Shown here: piece by piece, positions 28,101 through 38,360 of the stretch
How positions within the stretch are numbered: position 1 is the stretch's first letter
Layout of the letters: every line of letters starts with the position of its first letter
Source: Apostichopus japonicus
Taxonomy: Eukaryota > Echinodermata > Holothuroidea > Aspidochirotida > Stichopodidae
Reading direction: 5' to 3'
Assembly (NCBI RefSeq): GCF_037975245.1
Contig: NC_092566.1
Span: forward strand, 6,760,001 to 6,824,000
DNA length: 64,000 nt
Translations under genes and position numbers: made by a program
The notes under the pieces: model-generated
Seen by the model: the letters and a program-made list of their open reading frames with translations, nothing else
The model's database searches: none
What the model was told of the DNA's origin: nothing

Positions 28101-31100
28101 GGCAGGCTGCTGATGTTTGTTTCCTTCAATAATGAGCTCTTTGCAGTTCAGGTGAAGCAAACCAATCTTTCACTATCAGTTTCACCGAAAGTGTCTAAAC
28201 TTGTCTTAAGGTTTGGCCCATGTAGCTCCACTCTTATTTACCGATGTTATGATTAGTTCAGTATTGCCCCCTAGGCGGTTGATGTGAACCAGTCCCCGCC
28301 CGATCACCACCACCAAGCCTTCGCTATCAATATCACCAGAAATATCCGAATTAGTCGAAAAGTTTGGCCCATTTTACAGAGGGTATACCAATGAATCTCC
28401 CTCTATCATGAAAGTACCATTTTTCTTATGTAATTATCAAATAGAACTGTTGTGTATTGAAACAAATGTGTAATTTATTTAGATCCTCCTGCAGGCAGGA
28501 ATTCTACTTGTTAAAGTTATGATTGTTGTCATTATTTTTTATTTTTATTCCAGAGTTGGTGCTTCATTTTTTCTGGTGACAAACATGCTGTTTGCCAATG
28601 CAGCTGCGACAGAACTCTTCATAAGTGAAAGGGTGATCTTTATGTAAGTTATTGAAATGTAAAGAAAGAAAACAAAGAGAAAAAAGAAACAAAGTTATGA
28701 AAAGAAATGGAAAGGGAAGGAGTCCAGAAAGAAAACCTAGTGAAACATGAGAACAAATGAACATATCAGAAATAAATGAATATAATGATATGAAAATAAG
28801 AGAAAAAATTAGTATAATGAAATGAACATTACAGAAACAAATGAATATAATGAAATGAAAATAATAGAGAGAAATGAATATAATGAAATGAAAATAGCAG
28901 AAAAATATGAATATAATGAAATGAAAGTAACAGAATGAAATGAATATAACAAAATGAAAGTAACAGAATGAAATGAATATAATGAAATGAAAATAACAGA
29001 AAAAAATTAATATAATGAAATCATAATAACAGAAAGAAATGAACATAATGAAATGAAAATAACAGAATGAAATGAAAATAACATAATGAAATGAAAATAA
29101 CAGAATGAAATGAAAATAACAGAATGAAATGAATGTAATACAAACAAAATAACAGAAAGAATAATATAATGAAATGAAAATAACAGAATGAAATGAAAAT
29201 AACAGAATGAAATGAATGTAATATAAACAAAATAACAGAAAGAATAATATAATGAAATGAAAATAACAGAATGAAATGAAAATAACAGAATGAAATGAAT
29301 ATAATACAAACAAAATAACAGAAAGAATAATATAATGAAATGAAAATAACAGAATGAAATGAAAATAACAGAATGAAATGAATGTAATATAAACAAAATA
29401 ACAGAAAGAATAATATAATGAAATGAAAATAACAGAATGAAATGAAGATAACAGAATGAAATGAATGTAATACAAACAAAATAACAGAAAGAATAATATA
29501 ATGAAATGAAAATAACAGAATGAAATTAAAATAACAGAATGAAATGAATGTAATATAAACAAAATAACAGAAAGAATAATATAATGAAATGAAAATAACA
29601 GAATGAAATGAAAATAACAGAATGAAATGAATATAATACAAACAAAATAACAGAAAGAATAATATAATGAAATGAAAATAACAGAATGAAATGAATGTAA
29701 TATAAACAAAATAACAGAAAGAATAATATAATGAAATGAAAATAACAGAATGAAATGAAAATAACAGAATGAAATGAATGTAATACAAACAAAATAACAG
29801 AAAGAATAATATAATGAAATGAAAATAACAGAATGAAATGAATGTAATATAAACAAAATAACAGAAAGAATAATATAATGAAATGAAAATAACAGAATGA
29901 AATGAAAATAACAGAATGAAATGAATGTAATGAAACAAAATAACAGAAAGAATAATATAATGAAATCTAGATAATAGAAAGAATTGTGAATATAATGAAA
30001 TGGAAATAACAGAAATAATATAATGACATGAAATAAATAGAAACAGAACAAGACAGAAATGGAAAGTTGCTTTCATAATAGGTTGGAATTATGGATATTG
30101 AGTCATGATTCTAGTCAGCATCATTAACACAAGTTACTTTTTACTTTTGTGTTGACAGACATGAATCAGCTAGTGGCTACTACAGGGTCTCCACCTATTT
30201 CTTGGCTAAAGTCTTCTGTGATTTGCTCCCTATGAGATTAATACCTACTGTCATTTACTGTGGTATTACTTATTGGATGATCGGTAAGTAAATGAATGGT
30301 TTTTATTCTATTACTGGGTTTCATATTCTGTTACCGGGTTTCATATTCTGTTAATGGGTTTCATATTCTGTTAATAGGGTTTCATATTCTGTTAATAGGG
30401 TTTTATATTCTGTTAATAGGGTTTCATATTCTGTTAATGGGTTTCATATTCTGTTAATGGGTTTCATATCCTGTTAATGGGTTTCGTATCCTTTTAATGG
30501 GTTTCATATCCTGTGAATGGGTTTCATATTCTGTTAATTACTTTCATATTCTGTTAATGGGTTTCACTCTTTATCAGTAATGTTAAAGAAGTGAATGTGA
30601 AAGGCATAAAGAACATTGGACTAAACATGAACAATGAATGTTCTTCTCAACTGTTAGTTGTAACTTATACGTGCTTGTATGTTCACTTGAAGGAAGATAG
30701 TTTCGTTCATATTTTCAGCAAAAGTTCCCCTATTTGTTATTCCAAGATAAGATGTTACTGCAACTATATATTATTTTTATTCATTTCTTCCTATTAAGGG
30801 TTTGTGCAAGATGCTGCAAAGTTTTTCTTTTTTGCCTTGACTCTTCTGCTGACCACGTTAGCAGGCACCTCCATTACATTCTTTTATGGTGCTACCATCG
30901 GTAACAGTACTCTCGCCAACCTCGCCACCACCATGTCATTTGTGGTCATGCTGGTAAATATTTTTTCCTCGTTCATAGACGTTATGAAATGATAATTTAT
31001 CTAACTCAGAACTTACTTTACGAGTAGTATTTTTTATGCCATCGAGTTGTCATAGTGATATCAAGGACTGTGATGTCACTGTGAAGAGTTGTCAATTCAA

Positions 31101-34100
31101 TAACAGTGTGAAGTCAGTGCAGTGTTAGTGCAATGTCAGTCTTATGTTGCTTAACTGGGGTGTCAGTTCGAAGTAAGTGACAGTGTGGTGTATGTGGTGT
31201 GATGTCATTGCGATGCCAGTCTGATGTAGATTCCTGTGATGTCAGTGTGAAGATGTTTTCAGTTCAATAACAGTGTGAAGTCAGTGCAGTGTTAGTGCAA
31301 TGTCAGTCTTATGTTGCTTAACTGGGGTGTCAGTTCGAAGTAAGTGACAGTGTGGTGTATGTGGTGTGATGTCATTGCGATGCCAGTCTGATGTAGATTC
31401 CTGTGATGTCACTGTGAAGAGTTGTCAATTCAATAACAGTGTGAAGTCAGTGCAGTGTTAGTGCAATGTCAGTCTTATGTTGCTTAACTGGGGTGTCAGT
31501 TCGAAGTAAGTGACAGTGTGGTGTATGTGGTGTGATGTCATTGCGATGCCAGTCTGATGTAGATTCCTGTGATGTCACTGTGAAGATGTTTTCAGTTCAA
31601 TAACAGTGTGAAGTCAGTGCAGTGTTAGTGCAATGTCAGTCTTATGTTGCTTAACTGGGGTGTCAGTTCGAAGTAAGTGACAGTGTGGTGTATGTGGTGT
31701 GATGTCATTGCGATGCCAGTCTGATGTAGATTCCTGTGATGTCACTGTGAAGATGTTTTCAGTTCAATAACAGTGTGAAGTCAGTGCAGTGTTAGTGCAA
31801 TGTCAGTCTTATGTTGCTTAACTGGGGTGTCAGTTCGAAGTAAGTGACAGTGTGGTGTATGTGGTGTGATGTCATTGCGATGCCAGTCTGATGTAGATTC
31901 CTGTGATGTCAGTGTGAAGATGTTTTCAGTTCAATAACAGTGTGAAGTCAGTGCAGTGTTAGTGCAATGTCAGTCTTATGTTGCTTAACTGGGGTGTCAG
32001 TTCGAAGTAAGTGACAGTGTGGTGTATGTGGTGTGATGTCATTGCGATGCCACTCTGATATAGATTCCTGTGATGTCAGTGTGAAGATGTTTTCAGTTCA
32101 ATAACAATGTGAAGTCAGTGCAGTGTTAGTGCGATGTCAGTTTTATGTTGCTAACTAGGCTGTCAGTTCGAAGTTAGTGCAGAGTCAGTTACAGTGTGGT
32201 ATATGTGGTGTGATGTCGTTGCGATGCCAGTCTGATGTAGATTCCTGTGATGTCAGTGTGAAGATGTTTTCAGTTCAATAACAGTGTGAAGTCAGTGCAG
32301 TGTTAGTGCGATGTCATTCTTATGTTGCTTAACTGGGGTGTCAGTTCAAAGTAAGTGAAAGTGTGGTGTATGTGGTGTGATGTCATTGCGATACCAGTCT
32401 GATGTAAATGACTGTGATGTCAGTGTGAAGATGTTGTCAATTCAATAACAGTGTGAAGTCAGTGCAGTGTTAGTGCGATGTCAGTCTTATGTTGCTAACT
32501 GGGGTGTCAGTTTGAAGTTAGTGCAGAGTCAGTTACAGTGTGGTATATGTGGTGTGATGTCATTGCGATGCCAGTCTGATGTAGATTCCTGTGATGTCAG
32601 TGTGCAGTCAGTGTGAAGCTTGAAACTGTTTTCTAGAGTGATGTTAGTGTGAGATCAATGTGATGCTATCTGAGGTGCTGTCAGTGTGATGCAAAATGGT
32701 GACAGAGTATTTTTTTTATTTTAGGATCTTTTGTGGATTCCTAATCCCAACCTTTTCCCTTGCCCCCTCAATCCCCCCCCCTCCAATCTCAAGCCCTCCA
32801 CTTTCCTATCTGCTTTGCCAAGAAGAAAATTTACCTGTTTGTAAAAATTATAGAGTTCAAGAAGGGCTAAAAGACAAAATCAGGATAAATGATGTCTCAA
32901 AATGGGGATCAACACAGATGGTGCAAAAAATGAAAAATGAAAATGAAAATGCTGTTATATATGTACTCCTTAGCAACTTGGGATAAATTGCTTATGGTAT
33001 GTCTATTGATGAAATAGCAAAACTATTTTGTCAGAATTCAAGAACTCAATTTTTTCATCTTTTCAGATCTTTGGTGGACTATTCTTGAACATCAACACAT
33101 TGCCTACATGGCTTCAATGGTTGCAGTATATCAGTTTTGCCAGATATGGCCTTAACGTGAGTCCAGTAAATGATCAAATATATACTTATATCATTTAGCG
33201 AAATATTTACAACAAAAAACCTGATTCTTATCGACAATAATTTGTGGCAAAATATCCCATAAAGTGGCCTAGCTACTATTGAACTCTTTCAGTTTGGTGA
33301 AGTGATACTGTGAATAGGAAATGTTCCTTTATCCTATCCCTTCTTAAATACATTTTATGAATTTTAATGGGAAGTCCCAATTTTCTAAAGAACTTTTTGA
33401 CGTTGAAGACTGAGCTTAATGTTATTATTAACTCTTAACTTCTTTACCTAAAAATCCAGCCTCATTATGGTCATCTCAATTTGGATTTTATAGCTGAGCT
33501 GGAATTAACCAATAGTTCTGATATGAAATTATGAAAAATTGCAAAACATTCAAAACTTACGATGTTTGTATTTCTTAAAAAAAAAAAAAACCTTGAGCAG
33601 CCCAACAGGTATCATTAGGGTGTTACTAGGGGTATTATTATAAGGTATTATTAGGGGGGGGGGGGATAAGACATGACTCCTTCTTGCCACGGTACCTTAG
33701 TATTTATTAATTCTCTATATTTCCTTCTACAGGCGCTGTCTGTAAACGAACTGAAAGGTCTAGTGTTTGAGGACGAGCTGACTGGAAGAATGTGAGTATC
33801 AGAAATGATTTGACTCCAATTTTAGAACCTTTGACCTACAGAGCACATATGGAAGTACGGAAGTTGAACCCTTTTAACTTTATAGTGCATTAGAAAGTAA
33901 CCACCACCCCACCCCTCCACCCCCACCCCCTCCAATTCTACAAAATATTCAATGAAAAATCTCCGAAATGGTTGGATAGAGGAGAGAGAGAATTGGGCAG
34001 GCAGGTCTGCTCTATATGAGGCGGCTATTTCAAGGTTAAAGCCGCTGGTCTCAGTCCCTCCAAACGAGAAGCTAAACAAACTTTGTTCACTGATGCAACA

Positions 34101-34311
34101 GGTTAGATGTCTTTCCAAAAATTGTTTGTATTTATCGAAAAATTCATGTTTTTGTATTTTCAGAGAAAATGGAACAGATTATCTCCAGGAACAAGGGATC
34201 AGACATGATGAATGGGGTTTGTGGCAGAATTGTGTGGCTCTAGCTGCTTACATTATCATTTTAATGACTCTGGCTTACGTGCAATTACGCAGAATTCCAA
34301 AGACAAAGTAA
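16226..34311 (+). CDS. ABCG2-like: ABCG2-like ABC half-transporter, 17 coding exons, 631 aa
   Basis: Coding exons: 16226-16270, 17564-17688, 19879-19938, 20653-20767, 22606-22758, 23353-23510, 24574-24725, 25478-25573, 26217-26389, 26665-26730, 27769-27854, 28554-28643, 30159-30283, 30799-30953, 33067-33156, 33733-33791, 34164-34311. All introns are GT-AG, phases agree and the sum is 1896 nt including the stop (human ABCG2 has 655 aa). The N-terminal ATPase domain shows Walker A GPTGSGKT (about 69-76), the Q-loop in YVVQDD (Q115), signature VSGGE (175-179), Walker B VLFLDE (195-200), D-loop GLDS (204-207) and the H-switch in SIHQPR (H232). Six hydrophobic helices follow from about residue 378, so the order is NBD then TMD, as in the ABCG (White) subfamily. 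Such proteins dimerise in the plasma membrane and export hydrophobic compounds, urate or sterols; the substrate cannot be read from sequence. The start sits in a good Kozak context (CCGCCATGA). The last extracellular loop is short and lacks the cysteines of human ABCG2. Confidence 0.93.
17564..24725 (+). CDS. ABCG2-like: ABCG2-like: exons 2-7, nucleotide-binding domain
   Basis: These six exons encode about residues 16-269, the ATP-binding half of the transporter. Exon 3 (19879-19938) ends inside the codon after Walker A, and exon 4 (20653-20767) continues with [11 protein letters not shown]. Exon 4 uses a poor acceptor (AAATATGAAG) with its pyrimidine tract about 20 nt upstream. The better-looking TTCTAG eight bases later would break the reading frame and the family match, so I chose the first. 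Exon 5 opens with [14 protein letters not shown] and exon 6 carries the ABC signature and Walker B. Exon 7 holds the H-loop histidine. All catalytic residues expected of an active ABCG ATPase are present. Confidence 0.92.
17919..18226 (+). mobile_element. tRNA-derived SINE, LINE-like 3' tail
   Basis: The head has RNA polymerase III promoter boxes: A box TTAGCTAAGGCG (17935-17946) and B box GGTTCGATTCC (17972-17982). A body of about 200 bp follows, with a 3' end GCGCTATATAAAAAGC (18192 on) and a (TTA)n tail. It lies in ABCG2-like intron 2. The same tRNA-like head occurs in the minus-strand copy at 58.7-59.1 kb. The 3' tail matches the LINE end at 57.76 kb. Confidence 0.8.
19273..19851. mobile_element. 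Foldback MITE with long terminal inverted repeats
   Basis: The left end begins AAAGGATTGTTTCAG and the right end, reverse-complemented, begins AAAGGATTGGTTCAG. Similarity continues for more than 200 bp inwards, including TATGAAAGAG(G/C)ACAA and an inner inverted pair around GTGATGTCACATCCTCAC (about 19439-19456 and 19662-19679). No coding frame is present. I could not define a target-site duplication. It sits in ABCG2-like intron 2 and ends 27 bp before exon 3. Confidence 0.7.
22015..22112 (+). mobile_element. Truncated copy of the tRNA-like repeat plus (TA)n
   Basis: This copy repeats the left flank and first third of the element at 22296 (TACCGGTTTC, GTGGACATACAATCAG, CATAACCTAGTGGTTAGG, GTGTCCGC). 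It then breaks directly into about 36 bp of (TA)n. The rest of the tRNA-like core is absent. It lies in ABCG2-like intron 4. Confidence 0.65.
22296..22470 (+). mobile_element. tRNA-derived short repeat (72-nt tRNA-like core)
   Basis: Positions 22325-22397 fold approximately as a tRNA. The acceptor arms GCGTCCA/TGGAGGC pair at six of seven positions, the A box is TAGCCTAGTGG, the anticodon stem TCCGC/GCGGG encloses a seven-base loop (nominal anticodon ACA), and the B box is GGTTCGAATCC. The T stem and one D-stem pair are mismatched, so this is a tRNA pseudogene or SINE head rather than a working tRNA. A truncated copy with the same left flank lies at 22015-22075, interrupted by (TA)n. The element ends in another (TA)n tract. 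Confidence 0.65.
26665..34311 (+). CDS. ABCG2-like: ABCG2-like: exons 10-17, transmembrane domain
   Basis: These exons encode about residues 360-631. Exon 10 gives the elbow segment before TM1 ([17 protein letters not shown]). Exons 11-12 give TM1 and TM2, exon 13 the conserved [14 protein letters not shown] segment leading into TM3, exon 14 TM4 and the start of TM5, exon 15 the rest of TM5 with [14 protein letters not shown], and exon 17 the final helix from [13 protein letters not shown]. One sequon (NGT) lies in the last extracellular loop, near the glycosylated position of human ABCG2. Introns here are swollen by tandem arrays (28.7-30.05, 30.3-30.57 and 31.06-32.63 kb). Confidence 0.9.
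28680..30050. repeat. Minisatellite array in ABCG2-like intron 12
   Basis: Mostly an 83-bp unit (some copies 62 bp) repeated about ten times. The unit is itself built from a roughly 21-bp subunit resembling AATGAAATGAAAATAACAG. The array lies wholly inside the intron 28644-30158. It leaves long open frames on the minus strand that encode Phe/Ile/Tyr repeats. I regard these as by-products of a stop-free repeat unit. Confidence 0.9.
30303..30567. repeat. 21-bp minisatellite in ABCG2-like intron 13
   Basis: About thirteen copies of a unit close to GGGTTTCATATTCTGTTAAT, with a variable T/A and spacer base. It begins about 20 bp after the exon 13 donor. Confidence 0.9.
31060..32625. repeat. 167-bp satellite-like array in ABCG2-like intron 14
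   Basis: About nine tandem copies with a period of 166-167 bp. Each copy contains TTCAATAACAGTGTGAAG, TTATGTTGCTTAACTGGGG and TGATGTCATTGCGATGCCAG. Copies in the first 1 kb are nearly identical and those at the right end are more divergent, as expected for recent expansion at one side. No coding content is seen. Confidence 0.92.
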
Positions 34312-34854
34312 CCGCATAGGTCGCCGAGGTGCTCTCTCTTTTATGGGGGCTGAAATGGGCAGGACCATTGTCCATCTTTGATGAGTTGGATGGGCAAGCT
34401 AACAAGATTCATTTACTTGCTGGTCATAAGCAAGGTTAATATCACACAAGAGGACGAAGTAACTTTCTGTTCTCTCCTAAGGAAAGAACATTTCAGCGAG
34501 AGAGAATATTTTGTGTCTTCACATTCAAACTTTCGGAAGAATTTTACCGCCGGTAGCCGGCTGAAGAAGGTAGTGGAGTCTAGATCTGTGCTATGTTGTA
34601 ATCTTACCAGTCATGTGTGCAATGTACATAGAGTATAGTAAACCATTGTTATCTGGGAAGATAGATAATTAGAAGTTAAGGGTGAAGGGACACTAACCAG
34701 GTAGCATTTAATGGACATCATGAAAGGATCAGTATGGATCAGGAGGAGTGGATCAAGAAAAAAATATAGAGTTTCAATATTATGAGACAAGATGAAAAAG
34801 AATGTGATGATTTTTGGGACATTAACATGGATATGTATTGGAGAAACTTGAGTC

Positions 34855-35625
34855 AAGATGCAGTAAACAGATGGGAAGGATCTGGATCAAGTAAAATTGA
34901 GAGGATCAAAACCAGATGCAACGATAGCAAATCAAACATCACACTGGATGTGAATACGCAGTAATATATTGAGATCATGGACACATGTTGGAAATTTGAT
35001 TGAGGCAGTTAAACCGATGGGAAGGATCTGGATCAAGTAAAATTGAACGGATCAAAACCAGATGCATCTATAGCAAATCAAACATCACACTGGATGTGAA
35101 TACGCAGTAATATATTGAGATCATGGACACATGTTGGAAATTTGATTGAGGCAGTTAAACCGATGGGAAGGATCTGGATCAAGTAAAATTGAAAGGATCA
35201 AAACCAGATGCATCTATAGCAAATCAAACATCACACTGGATGTGAATACGCAGTAATATATTGAGATCATGGACACATGTTGGAAATTTGATAGAAGCAG
35301 TAAACAGATGGGAAGGTTCTGGATCAAGTAAAATTGAAAGGATCAAAACCAGATGCATCTATAGCAAATCAAACATCACACTGGATGTGAATACGCAGTA
35401 ATATATTGAGATCATGGACACATGTTGGAAATTTGATGAAAGAGGGCAGTAATCAGATGGGAAGGATCTGGATCAAGTAAAATTGAAAGGATCAAAACCA
35501 GATGCAACTATATAGCAAATCAAATGATGTTAATATTCAGTAGGATATTTGGGATCAGTAAATGTGTTTGAAATTAGAATGAAATAGGCAGTAACCAAGC
35601 GTGATGGATTTGGATTAAGTTAAAT
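34855..35625. repeat. 146-bp tandem array downstream of the ABCG2-like stop
   Basis: Five copies of a unit beginning near GATGGGAAGGATCTGGATCA (starts at about 34870, 35016, 35162, 35307, 35456), then a degenerate sixth near 35600. It begins about 550 bp after the stop codon and could lie in the 3'UTR. Confidence 0.88.
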
Positions 35626-37225
35626 TTAAAGTATCAATCAGATATATCTGAAGAAAGCAAACAATCAAAGGACAGCAATAATAATGTAATTGCTTTATTA
35701 GGGTATAAAGTAAAGGAGCCTACATACCTAAGCTCAAAGTCTTTCAGCAGCTGGGTATATTGTTTTTTGATCTAATGATCAAAAAATATTTGGACTGCAG
35801 ATTTTCGGTTAATGGATCCTCAGTTGAAAGAAGAAAACAAAAAAGGATCTTTTGTTTATTGTTTCAAATTTCTAGGACAGACGATGAACATGGCAGTTTT
35901 TTAGTTGATTGCAACAATCAAGTGATTTGAATGTTAAGCATTTAAAGGAATTTTCAATGTAAAGTGAAGCCTTATTTAAGTTAGCAATGGGCTGATATTA
36001 AGATATGGTCAGTAGTAGATATCCAATATTAACATCTGAATGTTTGTGTCAGTATAGATGAGTGTAAGATAGTAATATTGGTCAAGGTTTTGTTTAAGAC
36101 TACACCCTCCAGTTCTCACAGATAAAGGCTATAATGTGCTATTGCGAACCAATGTAGCCTGGTTACCATATTTCAAAGTCAGACACCCTGTTGGTACTGA
36201 CTTAGTCTTAGCCGTACAGTCTATACAACGTTATACCTAACATTGCTAAAGTATTTATATCGCAAAGTAGCTACGATAAACATTGTTCATACTCGTAAAT
36301 GTGTAGTCCAGCTTTCACAGCTTTTCCAGCCAAGGTTCTTGGACTTAAATGTGTCCTCCATGTATCATGTGTTTGTTTTAAGTGGGAAAATGATTTATAT
36401 CATGCTATGGAAAATGACCACATATAGTGATGCCTACTACAAGTGCATCCTTTTAGCTTACGTATCGTAAAAACAGTGATATCTTTGAACGTCACAAAAG
36501 AACTCAAGAAACCCTTTACGGATGACACAACACTTAACCCTTTGGGAGAATAGATCTTTATTAGTATTAATGGGAGTACTGCATGGATTGTACACATGCG
36601 TTAGAAACCCTATAAATTAAGATCATGTTCAAAACGATTACCCACCAGTTTCACTTTCACATGTGTATTTCATTCACCCAAAAAACCATGTTCATCATTT
36701 ATATAACAAAGTTTATTTAATCATGTTTATAGAGGGAAGTATTTCTATTCAGAAATAATAGTACAAAATCAGGATGTAACACCCAGTGTCGTCACTAAGT
36801 GTGATATATTAACAAGCTTGCCATTACTGCAGGGTTTATATTACGGTAAAACTGTTGTTGGTTACTTTATTCTGATAATTAACTTTGTTCATCTGCTTAA
36901 GTTTTTTTGTTTTGTTTCACAATCCATTGTGCCTGAACTCAAATCGACATGTAATTGATGCGATGGCCCTGTAAAGGAGTGTTAGTGTAAGGTTATTACA
37001 GGTGTAGAGTTGTTGCAATGTTAGCAATATTATCCTTGCTGCCACTGAGACAAAATGCTTTCATTAATTTGGTCTTTCAGGAACTTTTCCTTCTTTCATA
37101 TATCTATTTGTCCTATATCTATTTGTCCTATTTTGTATTCTCTAACAGTTTTTGATCATAATTCATAACGTGTGTATATTCTCTCATATTTATAACATAC
37201 ATTTATACTTTTCCCTTTCACTTCA

Positions 37226-37262
37226 GCCTCTGAAGATCCTGCTAGGATCGAAACATCAGGCC
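37226..37262 (+). repeat. Hammerhead-like repeat copy
   Basis: The segment reads GCCT, CTGAAGA, TCCTGCTAGGA, TC, GAAA, CATC, AGGC in order. It is the only copy here with the canonical CTGANGA box, but it lacks three bases in front of the hairpin compared with the other copies. It lies between the two genes. Confidence 0.6.
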
Positions 37263-38019
37263 CTCTTTATTTTTACACACATTTATACTTTAACAACTTT
37301 TCTTGTTTCTCTTTAAATCACTGTGCTGTCAGAGTGCATGTGTTTGGGGGGGGGGGGATAGATACCAGAGTTGAAGGTGTCTGAGACCAAATACAGCTTA
37401 AGTCACACTTTCTCATCAATTCATCTTTCTTTTTGTGTTTTTTGCCACTACTCCTAAATTTTGTTAGAAACTGTCGTAAATCGTCACGACTCACACTGAT
37501 AAATTTGAAGAAAGTTAGGAAGTTTTCCAAACAGTGACTCAACTCAATGATGTGACACAAGTCAGGATAACAAACCACTAACAGGTCAGATCCAGGAATT
37601 CAAAAAGGAGAGAGAGACCAGAGGAGGGGGTGGGGGGCGGGGGGTCCTCAGGATCAACACAAATATGGGGGTTGTGGGCAGTCCCCATTTAAAGCATTAT
37701 GGACTCGCAATGTGCAATCTTAGGCTAAATTGTGGATATGTGCCTGACTAATGTATCCACTCATGCTTAACCTGAAGTGACTTGTGACAACCCTTTTAGG
37801 AAATGCGGCCATGTTGAGGGTTTGTGTCCAATCGGCACATGAAAAGGATTGTCAATTCTGTCCATTTTTTTGAGGATTCCGACAAACAGTGTGGTTGCCA
37901 ATTATTATTATTTCTCATGCAACATCAGCATTCCCATATCTCCAAAGAAACTGATTCTCCTTTCCAATCATGTTACATCTCAATTTTGCTCTCGCTTTCT
38001 GTATTCTACTTGTGAGGGT

Positions 38020-38360
38020 CAGGCGCATAGTGAGGAATTTGCCAAGGGAGGGGCGAAGCCTGTGGGCAAACTATCTAAGCATAGCGCCACCATGTATTGG
38101 CGCGAAGCGTACACAAAAATTTTGGCCGAAAATGCCTCCCAGATCGCTGGAAATGGCACTTCCCAGGACCATGGGTTGGCGCGAAGCATACAAGAAATTT
38201 TTGGCCGAAAATGTCTCCCAGATCGCTGGAAATGACACTTCCCAGGCCTTGTAAGTTGCATCTAAGCATTTTCTATTTTGAAATTACTAGCGATATCGTA
38301 AAAAAATATGCTGAAGGGGGAGCGGTCGCCCCCCCCCCCGCCCGCTTGGCTACGCGCCTG
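38020..38360. mobile_element. Non-autonomous hAT-type DNA transposon, 341 bp
   Basis: The termini are CAGGCGCATAG at the left and CTACGCGCCTG at the right, inverted with one mismatch over 11 bp. Both sides are flanked by a perfect 8-bp direct repeat GTGAGGGT (38012-38019 and 38361-38368), the target-site length of hAT elements. Inside are two direct copies of a 79-bp unit (starting near 38098 and 38177) and a C-rich subterminal tract. No transposase is encoded. Reading frames through it arise from the internal repeat. Confidence 0.8.

Noticed and set aside
28564-30076. Very long minus-strand open frames (up to 495 codons) rich in Phe, Ile, Tyr and Cys
   Set aside because: They coincide with the intron-12 minisatellite. 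The protein repeat is a direct translation of the 83-bp unit, two frames are open at once, and they run antisense to real exon 12.
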